From the NCBI GenBank assembly GCA_028872685.1, contig JAPKEI010000185.1, positions 1 through 5,735 of the forward strand: 5,735 nucleotides of DNA, read 5' to 3'. The stretch is from Verrucomicrobiota bacterium (lineage in GTDB: Bacteria > Verrucomicrobiota > Verrucomicrobiia > Limisphaerales > UBA1100). The translations under genes were made by a program, and so were the position numbers. Shown here piece after piece: positions 5,729-5,735 of this stretch (the first letter of the stretch is position 1; each line of letters opens with the position of its first letter). Below the pieces are notes generated by a model that saw nothing but the letters and a program-made list of their open reading frames with translations, had not been told where the DNA came from and made no database searches.

Positions 5729-5735
5729 TTCCGCA

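Overview
The window comes from a bacterial chromosome of moderate-to-high GC. It is densely packed with ordinary metabolic and housekeeping genes, and I see no insertion sequence, phage gene, tRNA, rRNA or CRISPR array. The gene content would fit a Verrucomicrobiota or Planctomycetes-like heterotroph: a glycolate oxidase subunit, a periplasmic D-aminoacylase, a GcvT and GcvH pair without GcvP alongside, and a Soj-type ParA. That placement is inference from the mix of families, not from a diagnostic marker.

Layout. Positions 1-561 (+) hold the C-terminal third or so of GlcF, the iron-sulfur subunit of glycolate oxidase, cut by the left window edge. Its last 20 bases overlap the end of a convergent gene. 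From 4409 down to 542 on the minus strand runs a tight four-gene cluster: a flavin-dependent ferredoxin/NAD(P)H reductase-like protein, gcvT, gcvH, and an exported N-acyl-D-amino-acid deacylase. gcvT and gcvH share an ATGA stop/start, and gcvH and the deacylase are one base apart, so at least these three are almost certainly cotranscribed. Positions 4410-4515 form a short spacer with two hairpins. Positions 4516-5364 (-) encode a complete ParA/Soj ATPase with no parB after it. Positions 5365-5493 are a divergent intergenic region with a 30-bp-phased pair of DnaA-box-like repeats. Positions 5494-5688 (+) encode a small putative tail-anchored membrane protein. The last 47 bases hold no gene but contain a possible ribosome binding site for one starting beyond the window.

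How they fit together. GlcF helps oxidise glycolate to glyoxylate. Transamination of glyoxylate gives glycine, which the glycine cleavage system (T and H proteins here) breaks into CO2, ammonia and a one-carbon unit on tetrahydrofolate. The left two thirds can therefore be read as part of a C2/one-carbon salvage neighbourhood, with the reductase and deacylase as less expected members. The right end belongs to chromosome segregation or replication control. Nothing here is a clearly new system. The most interesting stretch is the parA upstream region with its phased repeats and the divergent small membrane protein.
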